Source of the DNA: Rhinopithecus roxellana
Taxonomy: Eukaryota; Chordata; Mammalia; Primates; Cercopithecidae
Direction of reading: 5' to 3'
DNA length: 64,000 nt
Assembly: GCF_007565055.1 (NCBI RefSeq)
Contig: NC_044568.1
Location: 40,017,156 to 40,081,155 of the forward strand
Both the position numbers and the translations under genes were made by a program. The notes under the pieces are model-generated. The model had not been told where the DNA came from and did not search any database. It worked only from the letters and a program-made list of their open reading frames with translations. Below, piece after piece: positions 1-11,551 of the stretch (positions are counted from its first letter, which is position 1; the number at the start of each line of letters is the position of its first letter).

Positions 1-1664
1 CTAATAAGCAACTTCAGCAAAGTCTCAGGATACAAAATCAATGTGCAAAAATCACAGGCATTCTTATATACCAATAACAGACAAACAGAGAGCGAAATTA
101 TGAGTGAACTCCCATTCACAATTGCTTCAAAGAGAATAAAATACCTAGGAATCCAACTTACAAGGGATGTGAAGGACCTCTTCAAGGAGAACTACAAACC
201 ACTGCTCAATGAAATAAAAGAGGACACTAACAAATGGAAGAACATCCCATGCTCATGGATAGGAAGAATCAATATCGTGAAAATGGCCATACTGCCCAAG
301 GTAATTTACAGATTCAATGCCATCCCCATTAAGCTACCAATGACTTTCTTCACAGAATTGGAAAAATCTACTTTAAAGTTCACATGGAACCAAAAAAGAG
401 CCCGCATTGCCAAGACAATCCTAAGTCAAAAGAACAAAGCTGGAGGCATCACACTACCTGACTTCAAACTATACTATAAGGCTACAGTAACCAAAACAGC
501 ATGGTACTGGTACCAAAACAGAGATATAGACCAATGGAACAGAACAGAGCCCTCAGAAATAATACCACACATCTACAACCATCTGATCTTCGACAAACCT
601 GAGAACAACAAGAAAGGGGGAAAGGATTCCCTGTTTAATAAATGGTGCTGGGAAAACTGGCTAGTCATAAGTAGAAAGCTAAAACTGGATCCCTTCCTTT
701 CTCCTTATACAAAAATTAATTCAAGATGGATTAGAGACTTCAATGTTAGACCAAAAGCCATAAAAACCCTAGAAGAAAACATAGGCAATACTATTCAGGA
801 TACAGGCATGGGCAAGGACTTCATGTCTAAAACACCAAAAGCAATGGCAACAAAAGCCAAAATTGACAGATGGGATCTAATTAAACTAAAGAACTTCTGC
901 ACAGCAAAAGAAACTACCATCAGAGTGAACAGGCAACCTACAGAATGGGAGAAAATTTTTGCAATCTACTCATCTGACAAAGGGCTAATATCCAGAACCT
1001 ACAAAGAACTCAAACAAATTTACAAGAAAAAAAAAAACAACCCCATCAAAAAGTGTGCAAAAGATATGAACAGACACTTCTCAAAAGAAGACATTTATGC
1101 AGCCAACAGACACACGAAAAAATGCTCATCATCACTAGTCATCAGAGAAATGCAAATCAAAACCACAGTGAGATACCATCTCACACCAGTTAGTATGGTG
1201 ATCATTAAAAAGTAAGGAAACAACAGGTGCTGGAGAGGATGTGGAGAAATAGAAACACTTATACATTGTTGGTGGGACTGTAAACTAGTTCAACCATTGT
1301 GGAAGACGGTGTGGTGATTCCTCAAGGATCTAGAACTAGAAATACCATTTGACCCAGCCATCCCATTACTGGGGATATACCCAAAGGATTATAAATCATG
1401 CTACTATAAAGACACATGCACACATATGTTTACTGCGGCACTATTCACAATAGCAAAGACTTGGAACCACCCCAAATGTCTATAAATGACAGACTGGATT
1501 AAGAAAATGTGGCACATATACACCATGGTATTCTATGCAACCATAAGAAAGGATGAGTTCATGTCCTTTGACATGGATGCAGCTGGAAACCAACATTCTG
1601 AGCAAACTATCGCAAGAACAGAAAACCAAACACCGCATGTTCTCACTCTATAGGTGGGAATTGA
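1..1664 (+). pseudogene. ORF2: L1 ORF2 C-terminal fragment, broken
   Basis: The frame is open from base 1 to a TAA at 1213-1215. It covers the end of the reverse transcriptase region and most of the C-terminal domain. The TAA replaces the serine codon TCA found at the equivalent site of the other L1 copy in this window. The same frame continues with a TGA at 1315-1317, which looks like C-to-T decay of an arginine CGA codon, and a TAA at 1483-1485. After about 1570 small deletions disturb the frame. The position equivalent to the normal stop is 1662-1664. The cysteine-rich C-terminal motif (C-X3-C then H and C) is recognisable just after the first stop. In an active L1 this protein nicks target DNA and reverse transcribes L1 RNA; this copy cannot make it. 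Confidence 0.92.
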
Positions 1665-1884
1665 ACAATGAGAGCACTTGGATGCAGGAAGGGGAACATC
1701 ACACACCGGGGCCTGTTGTGGGGTGCGGGGAGGGGGAAGGGATAGCATTAGGAGATATACCTAATGTAAATGACGAGTTAATGGGTGTAGCACACCAACA
1801 TGGCCCATGTATACATATGTAACAAGCCTGCACATTATGCACATGTACCCTAGAACATCAAGTATAATAATTTAAAAAAAAAAA
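1..1884 (+). mobile_element. LINE-1 (L1PA-type), 3' part, cut by window edge
   Basis: The sequence matches the C-terminal third of L1 ORF2, then the L1 3'UTR with its G-rich tract (about 1719-1741), and ends in an A-rich tail near 1874-1884. It aligns colinearly with the full-length L1 later in the window: base 1 corresponds to about 17796. The close match and only a few ORF lesions place it among young primate L1PA subfamilies; the exact subfamily is not assigned. The 5' end lies outside the window, so I cannot say whether it is full length. It sits directly upstream of a Tigger1 remnant. Confidence 0.95.
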
Positions 1885-2737
1885 GAACTTGTGCCTCATG
1901 AGAAGAGGTCAAAATATCAATATTAATGGGAATTTGGAAGAGGTTGATTCCAGTCCTCATGGATGAGTTTGAGAGGTTCAAAACTTTAGTAAGGGAAATA
2001 ATTACAGATGTGGTGGAAATACCAAGAGAACTGGAATTAAAAGTGGAGCCTGAAAATGTAACTTAATTGCTGCAATCTCATGATTAAACTTGAAAGGTTG
2101 AGGAATTACTTCTCATGGATGAATTTAAAAAGTTGTTTATTGAGATGGAATCTACTCCTGGTGAAGATGCTGTGAACATCATGGAAATCTGACAATGAAG
2201 GATTTAAAATATTATATAACCTTAGTTGAGAAAGTAGTGGGAGGGTTTGAGAGAAATGACTCCAATTTTGAAGGAATTTCTACCATGGGTAAAAATGCTA
2301 TCAAACAGCATGGCATGCTATAGAGAAATCTTTCATGAAAGGAAAACTTAATCAATACAGCAAACTTTATTGTTGTCTTAAGAAATTGCCACAGCCACAT
2401 CAGCCCTCAGCAACCACTGTCCTGATCAGTCAACAGCCGTCAGCCACCACCTTGATCAGTCAACAGCCAACAATATCAAGGCAAGACTCTCCACCACCAA
2501 AAGATTATGACTCACTGAAGCTCAGATAATCATTAGCATTTTTAGAAATAAAATACTTGTTGATTATGGTATCTACATTGTTTTTATTGACATAACGCTA
2601 TTGCATACTTTACAGGCTACAGTATAGTGTAAACATAACTTTTATATGCACTGGGAGCCAAAAATTTGTGACTCACTTTATTGCAGTGACCTGGCACCCA
2701 CACTCCAAGATATGCCTTGGATATGCCTCTGTACTTA
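1885..2737 (+). mobile_element. Tigger1 DNA transposon, 3' part
   Basis: The stretch reads as the C-terminal part of a pogo/Tigger transposase gene followed by the Tigger1 3' end. The last recognisable coding piece, about 2335-2529, is rich in Gln, Pro and Ser and ends near a TAA, as expected for the tail of the Tigger1 transposase. The terminal inverted repeat remains as a decayed 'gatatgcct' type end near 2715-2735. Several frameshifts and stops make it a fossil. Its 5' part is missing, lost or separated by the L1 insertion just upstream. Confidence 0.85.
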
Positions 2738-2829
2738 CACTCATTAATGTACCTATTTTCTATAAGAAAGATCAATAGTTGTATTAATTTAGAAATTGGG
2801 AAAAAATTTCTAACTATGAAAGTAGACTC

Positions 2830-3110
2830 GGCTGGGCATGGTGGCTCACGTCTATAATCCCAGCACTTTGGGAGGCTGAGGCGGGCAGATCACTTGAGAC
2901 CAGGAGTTCAAGAGCAGCCTGGCCAACATGGTGAAACCCTGTCTCTACTGAAAATACAAAAATTAGCCTGGCACGGTGGCAGGTGTCTGTTATCCCAGGT
3001 ACTTGCTACTCGGGAGACTTGAAGCCTGGAGGCGGAAGTTGCAGTGAGCCGAGATCACGCCACTGCACTTCAGTCTGGGCAACAGAACAAGATTCCATCT
3101 CAAAAACAGA
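2830..3110 (+). mobile_element. Alu SINE
   Basis: The element has the left-arm start resembling 'ggctgggcatggtggctca', the middle A-rich linker, the right arm and a short A-rich end. Scattered substitutions and a small deletion around 3000-3020 point to an AluS or older age. It is 7SL-derived and nonautonomous. Confidence 0.95.
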
Positions 3111-6074
3111 ATGTAGACCCCAGGATTTACTCTCAGTACAGAGTAATTTATATTTCAGGAAAAAAGGAGTAGGTAATAATATTTTTAAAATGAGTAGAAT
3201 TTCAACTTTAATTCTACCTGTATTCTCATACTTACTGAATTATTAGCCGTCTTAAACTGAGAAAAAGTTTTGCTGTCAAGCCAAATAAATTTTAGCCTTA
3301 TTTGAGATAAGAAGATTGTTAAGTTTGCCCAATAAAGAGTTAAATATTTGTGGCAGATCTCTTCTTCTGAGATCCCTTTTGTGTAAAGATTTAAAGGTTC
3401 TCTGAGTTAGAGTAATAGCCTCTGATTTCCTCTCCATCTCTTTTACTGTTTCCCTTTCAAATCTTTGATGCAAGCAAAATAAAAGAAAATGACAGGCTTT
3501 CAAGCTTTTGTCTTACGACTTATACGCACAAGTTCTACATTTCAAAATTTTTAAATGATCTTATGTATCTCAGTGCCATGGAATTTCAAACCTGAGTCTC
3601 TGTCTTTCAGAATGTAAGGTCAGTCTTGCTTTTGCTCATCATTTTCCTTTATGTCATTTTTAACCACATTGATACCTGGTTACGGTGTGCTCTTTCAATC
3701 TCTTTACTCTAGCTCCTTCCAGTGGTAAATCACAGATGTGCTACAGACAGCAGAGATCTGGGATTCTTTTCATGTTACAGGAGTGCGATGGTGAGTAAAG
3801 ATTTTCCCTGTACTTTACCAGTTTCTCTTGCTTCCTATTTAAAATTGAAGGTGAGGTTCAAATGGAGCCTGGATCGGGAGCTCAAGTTTATTCAAAATCA
3901 TAAGGCACTTGGTTCATTTGGTGTAGCACTTCTCAGGCTGTACAAAGTGGAGCAGTTTCTGAGATGCATGGATAAAGATCTCCAAACCCTGACAAAAATC
4001 CAGCAAAGCAATCACATAAAGTACATGATATACACATTTCCGCAAACTAAAGCTTCCTTTGGGCTTTAGGGAAAATAGTGCGTCTAATAATGGCAGCAGG
4101 TGTTTTGACTAATGATCTTTTAATGGCATTTTTGATAGTTTTAATTAAACCCCAAATATTTTTGTTGGAAAAAATAAAGGACAAATGGTTTCTAAGGCAA
4201 AATAAATAGTGTTTTTAAGAATGCATTTAAAAAGAGAAATTAGAAAGAAAAGGGAACTGCATGTTGCCTCCGTAAGGAAACCAAGTAATGCCTTAATAAA
4301 GTCCAACTGGAAGTATAATAATTGAAAAGTACAAAGTTAAACCATTATTATAAAAGTTGATAAAGGTTACAGTTGGAAAATAGTTTAATGGATTTATTTA
4401 AAAATGAATATCATATTCTGTCTCTAAACCAGTAAGGAACACAGTATTTATATCACACCAAAATATTTTAAATATATGTAAATATAGGAACACTGTTATG
4501 GTCTGCTATTAATTATGAAGAGGATCAAAATCTCAGTCAAATCTGATTGCATCCCTAAGAGATAACAGTGAGTTCAAGGGAGCTTTGGATGAGCAATGAG
4601 CTTCAACCAGCATCTTTTTGCTTGGCAAGTTAAACTAATTCAGTTCAGGACTAGAGGCATGTTGGCTTAGAATTAGGGACAAAGGCAGGTAATTTATTAT
4701 TTTCTATATTTTACTTGTGATGTCAAAAAGTCTCACCCAACAAGACCTATTTTGGAGTGACAAACAGTAAGATATTCAAAATCTCTCCAGTCCAACACAA
4801 TTATAGAAATAAATATCTCAAGACAAAGGACAGGTTCTTGCTTAATATCACCAGTCTCTGCAGAAAATGTGTCCTTCACCTTCTCCTGTGTGTGGTTTCA
4901 GTGCTTACTGCAGAAGAACTGATGGTAGAAGCCCTGTTCATTCATCATTTGTGAAAGACTTTCCAGGAAAATTCAATTTTGACTAGGACATCATCATGGC
5001 CAAGCTTGTACAGTTCTAATAACCTGTAGCTTCTGCCTTTCTTTATGCAGTTTCAGAGCCAACCCTCAAAAGCATTATTGTCACAGGAGAAATACTTCTT
5101 AGCCACCAAAATGGGCAACACTTCCAAAATTTATTAAAAACTATAAATGAGGTCAAGTTAGAATACGTAGTTTCCCCATCACATATAGGGAAAAGTGCTA
5201 ACTTTGCATGTGGAATCCAGAACCCTCCATATTGTGACCCCTATGCATTCTGTGTCCACCTCTCTCTCCCCCAAACCCAACCATCTCAACCAACATCAAT
5301 CTCCATCCAAGCTCCAGCAATAGCCTACTGCCCTTAATTTCAGAAAAAAAAAGAGATTTTTTACTGATGCACACGCCATAATAACTTACTTGAAATTCAC
5401 TTCCATGTAAGTTGTGTCTGACAATAAGCCTGTGCACCCCTTTAAAGCCCTGTTTAGATGAGCTTCCTGACCTTCTTCTTCCAGCTTCTCAGCAAAGCTT
5501 TAACAATTGAAGGTAGGCACGATAGGCTGAGGGCAGAAAGGAGGTGAGAGGACTCTTATCGTCTTTGTATTCCTTACCTTTTTCCAATTATAGTTTGTGT
5601 TAAGATAAAGCTAGCAGTTGAATTAAACAAACCCTCATATATGTCATAGCTCATAGATATTAAAAGTATATTTATTACTTATGTAAAAATTTTAAACAGT
5701 ATTTTTAATCAAGAACAGATTCCTCCAGAAATGATTTTGGGACCAAGGTCCCCATGTCTGGCTGCTCTACCATTGTCGACATATGACTTTTAATGTACTC
5801 ATCTACATCAAGCTAGAGAAAGGGGTAACAGAGATGGAGAAAATACACTCACTTTCTCATAGTAATGGCCTTGTACGTGCACTTTTACTTAGACTCTACT
5901 CACAAGAATTAGTCACGTGGTCTCACCTACATGCCAGGGCACTGCGAAATACAATCCCCGATTGGGCAGCTGCTTCCTAATAGCAGTCCTACGCTATGAG
6001 AGGAAGAGCATGAATATAGATGGGTTGGTTGCAGTATCTGTCAGATAGTTCATATTTTAATTAGTTAAAAAGGC
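3111..6074. other. Intergenic stretch without a recognised gene
   Basis: This is AT-rich single-copy-looking DNA. Short open frames, the longest at 3722-4069, have no recognisable domains and no upstream or splice context. Around 5880-6050 the sequence faintly resembles the end of an old mammalian repeat, but I cannot name it. I see no CpG island, promoter or RNA gene. Confidence 0.6.
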
Positions 6075-6662
6075 AACATATGGCAGTTCCTTCCTCAAAA
6101 AGTTAAACAGAATTACCATATGACCCAGCAATTCTACTCCTAGGTGTATGCCCAAAAGAATAGTACACAATCTTCAGACAAAAACTTTTAAACAAATAGT
6201 CACGGCAACACTATTTGCAGTAGCAAAAAAGGTAGAATCAACCCAAATATCTATGAAATGATAAACAGGTAAACAAGTGTAGTATATCCATACAATGGAA
6301 TATTATTTAGTCATACATGCTACAACATGGATGAACCTTGAAAACATTATGCTAAGTGAAAAAAGCCAGACACAAAAGGCCACATATTATATTATTTCAT
6401 TTATACTAAATATCCAGGATGGAAAAATTGATAGAGATGGAGAGTAGATTTGTGACTGCTAGCAGCTAGCAAGAAGAGAGGATATGGAGTGACTGCTTAA
6501 TGGGTGCAGGGTTTCCATTTGGGGAAACTGAAAAGTTCTGGAAATAAATAGTGGTGATGGTTGCACAACACTGTGAATGTACTTAATGCCATTGAATTGT
6601 ACACTTTACAATTGTTAAAATGATCAATTTAATGTTATGTTTGTCTTACTACAATTTAAAAA
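6075..6662 (+). mobile_element. L1M-type LINE-1, 3' end
   Basis: The start reads as decayed L1 ORF2 C-terminal sequence (MTQQFYS- and ICI-like segments with stops). It is followed by an old-type 3'UTR ending with the segment around 'gaattgtacactttacaattg' and a short A-rich tail. This 3' end is typical of mammalian L1M elements, much older than the L1PA copies. It is 5' truncated. Confidence 0.85.
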
Positions 6663-7806
6663 GGCAGCATGGCTTTCTGGAGACATGTACTGAATCAAAC
6701 CATTAGCCTATAATATTTTATTATATTTAATGACATAAATAGCATATGACCTCAAGCAAAAAGAGTAGTTAACACTATTCCTTCTTTATGTATTCTTTTC
6801 TTTGGGAATTTTATAATGTTTTCTTCCTTCAACCCAACAAATATTTTTTAACAACTTATTGTTTCCAGACACTGGTCTGTGTGTTTATCCTTATCATAAA
6901 CTCAAAGCTCTAAAAGAGTCCTAAAGTACAATTAGAGAAGACATGGGTCCTGGATCAAGAGAGATAGCAATAGAACCTTGCCAATGGTCCAACATGCTAA
7001 TAATACCATCTTATAATGCAGCAAAAATGCTGGGACACTTGGTCCATTTTGTCATTAAAGATAGTTGACCACTGGAGCTAGCAAACAACATATCAAGTAT
7101 GTTGATGCTATTGTGAGGCTTTAAAGCAAGTGTAGAGTTACGATATCACACTCAGAGTTAGATGAAAACCCATGTCAATCTAAACCTTAGTGAATATCTG
7201 AACATTTCTATTCTGATATAAGATGCTGATGTTCAGGACTTCGAAGAAACCAGTGCATCATTCCATAATTCTCTATGCAGATGGATAAATGTGGCATCCT
7301 GAATGATACATAACAAAATAACTTGAAATCCATTTATACTTGGATTTGCATTTTGATTTTTTTCTTTGTTGTCATTGCACATTTGCTTTCATAATCATAT
7401 TTTAGCTAACTGTAACAGTAAATGAGGTTTATCTTCTCAAATGACAGATGACAACGACAGGCAGTCTTAAATGATCTGACTGGCATATTGAGCCAGTTGA
7501 ATTTAAATTTAACTGAGAAAAGTCATATAATCCTAGAACTGGAAGGAAGCTTAGGGAAAATTTAACTTTATCTCTTCATTTGTATATAAGAGTGAACTAA
7601 AACTCAGAGATGTGTATTTATATTATTTTCAGAAGGAGCTGGTTTGGACGTGTTGTCTCAATGTAATTATTAATAATGCCTCTTTTCTTTCTCAAAGATC
7701 TCCCAATTTAGAAGGTAAATTAGATATTCACCTCTATATCTTTTTGGTGTTGTGGATTCTTTAGATAATATTGTACAAACTCAGGCAACCCATCCATAAA
7801 AAGCAC
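6663..7806. other. Intergenic stretch, weak old-repeat traces
   Basis: Mostly unrecognised AT-rich DNA. Bases about 6826-6900 resemble a minus-strand L2 3' end ('caacaaatatttttt...'). Bases about 7535-7620 resemble an ancient mammalian SINE-like motif. Neither is strong enough to call. No gene is visible. Confidence 0.5.
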
Positions 7807-7817
7807 ATATATATATA

Positions 7818-7849
<32 letters not shown>

Positions 7850-7876
7850 CACGTGTATATATATATATATATATAA
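7807..7876. repeat. (TA)n/(TG)n simple repeat, palindromic
   Basis: About 70 bp of alternating TA with short TG and CA interruptions, including an acgtgt centre near 7850. Alternating purine-pyrimidine and self-complementary sequence could extrude as a cruciform. The 103-codon minus-strand frame that crosses it (7761-8072) has low-complexity Tyr/Ile content and is not a gene. Confidence 0.95.
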
Positions 7877-8119
7877 CATTTGGATCTAGTTTACCAGCAA
7901 CCTCAAGCTGCGAGCCTTTGATGTAGATTTTACATCCGATAAAAACATATTGATCAACTCCTGTGGACTGCAGAAGCAAAGCTGCCATTAACCACCACAC
8001 CCCAACAAGGTAGGTAGGTCTTAGTGAACACATCACATCAGAAACTTCAGAAACTAAGCTAAGAGTCACCATGACATGATATGATTGGGTCAGGACTTGA
8101 CATCAGGACTCCTAATCCA

Positions 8120-8390
8120 GTGACCTTTTTAACATAAGAAGTGCTGAGTATAGGGTTACAGATATAAGATCTTAGTTTATATCCTGACTGACACTTACTA
8201 TGTTACTTCAGACAGTTGCTTAACTCTTTTCTGTTATTTTTCTAATTTGTGAAATGAAGATGATAGTAGAAGTACCTACCTCATTCTGAGTTGTAAGGAT
8301 TACACAAAATAATATACCAGCAGTGCTTGCAAGGCTACCTGAAATACAAAAATCTCTCAATAAATGTTCCATATTATTGTTAAGCAATTG
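8120..8390 (+). mobile_element. MIR SINE
   Basis: The segment carries the MIR order of landmarks: 'cactta' then 'gttgcttaac', a 'ttctaatttgtgaaatgaagatgat' type core, 'acctacctcat', 'aaggatta' and 'ctcaataaatgttcc' at the 3' end. It is a tRNA-derived mammalian-wide repeat, heavily diverged. Confidence 0.85.
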
Positions 8391-9814
8391 CTTCTGTGCA
8401 GTTACACATGACTAAGTGAACATATAAGAATATTAATCTCTAAGTTAATAAATATCAGTAAGATTAATATTAAACTACTACTTCAGGTTATTAATACTTA
8501 TTATACAATACAAAAAAACAAGAGTTCAGAAACAATGGAGAATTTAACAAATATGAAACTGCCTTTATAGTACACACATGTCCTCAAAATATTTGATCCT
8601 GTAAAATGGTGATACATATCAGAGACAGTGGAGAGTGGACTACAGAATGTGAAACTATGAGTATGTATCCACTTAGCTTCAGAAAACTTCATGAGTTTTA
8701 CAGAAACACTAAGCAAGGTGTTTACCACCTACACACCATCATCATGCTACTTTTCTTACAGAAAGCATCAGTAACTTCAATGAAGTATCAGCATTCAAAT
8801 TTTGATAACCTAATTCCATCCCTTCTTCCTAAAATCATTCCTCATTGTGTAGGGCATATTGTAGCTATGTCTTATTCTATAGATTGATTAATTGATTAAT
8901 TTCAAGGTACAACCCTGGAGGTGGGTGTCAGTGACTTGAAGTATTTCATTGGTAGGAGGTTATTACTCTATAAATAATGAGCTGACACAGCCACCTGAAA
9001 GGAGGCAGAATAGAAGGAAGACAGATAATGTTCTAGCTAAATTATGCCCTATATATTCATACAAACTCTTCATTTTCTCCAAATACCAGAATGTGACTTT
9101 GAATTTTTTTCTTAGTTAGAAATCTTACTTGCAATAACAGAAACCAAACTTTAAATTGCTTGAGCTAAAAGGGGCTTTCTTGATGTACCACAATGACTTT
9201 GAGGGAACTAGAGGTCTCTTTATGTTATTTCTACCTCTGTTCTGCATTGGCCTTGCTATTCCTTGAAATTTTTTCTCCTCAATTTATTTAGCAGAATGAT
9301 AGCAAAAAGTCGCCTCGTTCACATTTCATATTGTAATATTATTTCTTTAAAATGATTCCTAGTAAATAAAAATCCTACTAATACATTATCATACAGAGTA
9401 AACAGATAAATGGAGATAAAGGTAAGGACAGGTGGTAGAATAACAGGATTAGATAATATTTAAAAATTAGTGTCTACAACAAATTTCTTTAAAATGCTTT
9501 ATTTTAGCATAATAGTTGGCTGGATATCTAAGAATGAACTGCAATGTTCACTTCCTTGAAATCTTTTGCATCTGATGGTTTACCTGATGGAAAATACACT
9601 TTTCTTAGTTGAACTCCATGTTTCATTTATAGTAAATCATCATCTTAGTAAAAAATACTATCATTTGAATTTGTAAATAGTTGTCAAAAGTGAGAAATCC
9701 AAGTGATCAAAGACAAATTAAAGTGCCAGTTCAAGTGAACCCAAAGTTTGCACCATTTTGTAAAAGGAGGTAGTAAAAAGGGTTAGTTTAAAAGGAGATG
9801 ATATAGCAAGAAAT
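8391..9814. other. Intergenic stretch without a gene
   Basis: Unrecognised AT-rich DNA. The frame at 8606-8887 and its antisense partner at 8501-8728 show no domain. Around 9105-9330 the sequence resembles an old interspersed repeat ('aacagaaaccaaactttaa' landmark) whose family I cannot name. Confidence 0.5.
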
Positions 9815-10132
9815 GGCCAGGGTGGTGGCTCACTTCTGTAATCCCAGCACTTTGGGAGATTGAGGTGGGTGGATCACTTGGGGTCAGAAGTTCGAAACCA
9901 ACCTGGCCAGCGTGGTGAAACTCCGACTCTACAAAAAATGCAAAAATTAGACAGGTGTGGTGTTGGACGCCTATAATCCCAGCTACTCAGGATGCTGAGG
10001 CAGGAGAATTGCCTGAACATGGGAGGCAGAGGTTGCAGTGAGCAGAGATCATGAGCAGAGATCGTGCCACTGCATTCCAGCCTGGGCAACAGAGAGAGAC
10101 TCTGTCTCAAAAAAATAAATAAATAAAAAGGC
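9815..10132 (+). mobile_element. Alu SINE with internal 14-bp duplication
   Basis: A complete Alu with an A-rich tail of aaat units near 10108-10132. The right arm contains a small tandem duplication of the motif 'gagcagagatcatg' (about 10038-10065, second copy ending in 'gtg'), absent from normal Alus. The 96-codon minus-strand frame over it is an Alu antisense frame. Confidence 0.95.
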
Positions 10133-10689
10133 AAGATATTTGTGAGATCCTTAGAATTCTGCAAAATTACTATTCATTGTAACCATTTGTTCCCCAAATC
10201 CTTAAAGAAATCAATGAAAATTGAAATAGTAAGATGTATTCCAGCATACGGTATTCCACTAAAGGTAAGGTTTCCTAGAATCCACATTAAATAGACTACT
10301 ATATAACACCAATTCTACACTTTTTAAATAAGCATAATTCCTGCCACCAAAGGGTTTCCACGTCCTCATGAGGAGGCAGAATAAGTTAACAACTCCTATT
10401 CCCACTAAAACGAGTTCTTGCTAGGACAGAGAAAGGAACAAAGTGCTAGAGAAGGACATGAGGGAGTTATCATTTCAGTCTTTGCATGTTGAACATACTT
10501 CACAGAAAAGGTCATGATGTGCAAGCGAGTTGCTTGGAATAGAAAGTTCCTAGGAAAACAAGACTGTAAGATTCAGTCATGTAGAGGAATACCAAGAAAG
10601 TCTGAAAGGACTTGACCTACTTGGGAAATGTCTATTCAGTTGGGGCTGGCAGAGTTCACTGTATAAATAGAATAGTAGCCAGAGATAAA
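10133..10689. other. Intergenic stretch, nothing recognised
   Basis: No repeat, gene or RNA signature recognised between an Alu and an L2 fragment. Confidence 0.5.
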
Positions 10690-10835
10690 TCTAAAAAGGA
10701 AATCGTTTTTCATTTATTCATTTTTCATTATTTAACAAATATTTATATAGTTGCCTTCTCTTCCAGGCATTGAGTTTGGCTTTAAAGGTACAACAATGAA
10801 GACGGCTCAGCTCACAATATGATGGGAGAACAAGA
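10690..10835 (-). mobile_element. L2 LINE 3' end fragment
   Basis: Read on the plus strand it shows the reverse complement of the L2 3' end: 'tcatttattcattttt', 'aacaaatatttatatag', 'ccaggcattgagtttgg' and 'gtacaacaatgaa'. It is old and diverged. Confidence 0.7.
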
Positions 10836-10900
10836 GGCACAAATAAATAGCCATTGTCCAATTATGCAATGCATTTATATTTTCAGTACAGGAAGTTATC

Positions 10901-10915
10901 AAAAGCTCTAAAGTG
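10901..10915 (+). repeat. Outer target-site duplication, left copy
   Basis: The 15-mer aaaagctctaaagtg occurs here and again at 11537-11551, flanking a pair of Alus. This marks the original Alu integration site. Confidence 0.93.
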
Positions 10916-11231
10916 GGATGGGCACAGTGACTCATGCCTGTAATGCAAGCACTTTAGGAGACTGAGGAGGGTGGATCACTTGAGGTCAAGAGTTCAAGAC
11001 CAGCCTGGCCAACATGGTGAAACCTCATTTCTACTAAAAATACAGAAATTAGCCAAGCGTGTTGGCGCACACCTGTAATCCCAGATACTTGGGAGGCTGA
11101 GGCAGAAAAATCACTTGAACCCAAGAGGCAGAGGTTGCAATGAGCCAAGATTATGCCACTGCACTCCAGCCTGGACGACAGAGAGAGACTCAGTCTCAAA
11201 AAAATTAATAAAATGAAATAAAACAAAACTT
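10915..11231 (+). mobile_element. Alu SINE (first of a head-to-tail pair)
   Basis: A complete but diverged Alu that begins right after the left 15-bp duplication. Its A-rich tail (about 11200-11231, with aat and aaac interruptions) runs directly into a second Alu. The right copy of the duplication lies beyond that second Alu. Confidence 0.95.
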
Positions 11232-11536
11232 GACCAGGCGCAGTGGCTCACGCCTGTAATACCAGCACTTTGGGAGGCCAAGGTGGGCAGATCACAAGGT
11301 CAGGAAATCGAGACCATGCTGGCTAACATGGTAAAACTCTCTCTCTACTAACAATACAAAAAATTAGCCAGGCATGGTGGCATGCGCCTATGGTCCCAGC
11401 TACTTGGGAGGCTGAGACTGGATAATCCCTTGAACCCGCGAGGTGGAGATTGCAGTGAGCCAAGGTCACAGCACTGCACCCCAGCCTGGGCAACAGAGTG
11501 AGACTCCATCTCAAAAACAAAACAAAAACAAAAAAC
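11232..11536 (+). mobile_element. Alu SINE inserted in the tail of the first
   Basis: A complete Alu starting 'gaccaggcgcagtgg' and carrying the 'acaaggtcagg' landmark of AluSc/AluY-like elements. Its tail is (aaaac)-like. The shared outer duplication flanks both Alus, so this one most simply landed in the oligo-A tail of the first. Confidence 0.95.
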
Positions 11537-11551
11537 AAAAGCTCTAAAGTG
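11537..11551 (+). repeat. Outer target-site duplication, right copy
   Basis: An exact copy of the 15-mer at 10901-10915. No separate duplication is visible between the two Alus. Confidence 0.93.

Noticed and set aside
3722..4069. 115-codon plus-strand frame
   Set aside because: No domain, no homologue recognised and no surrounding exon signals; its length is within chance expectation for a window of this size.
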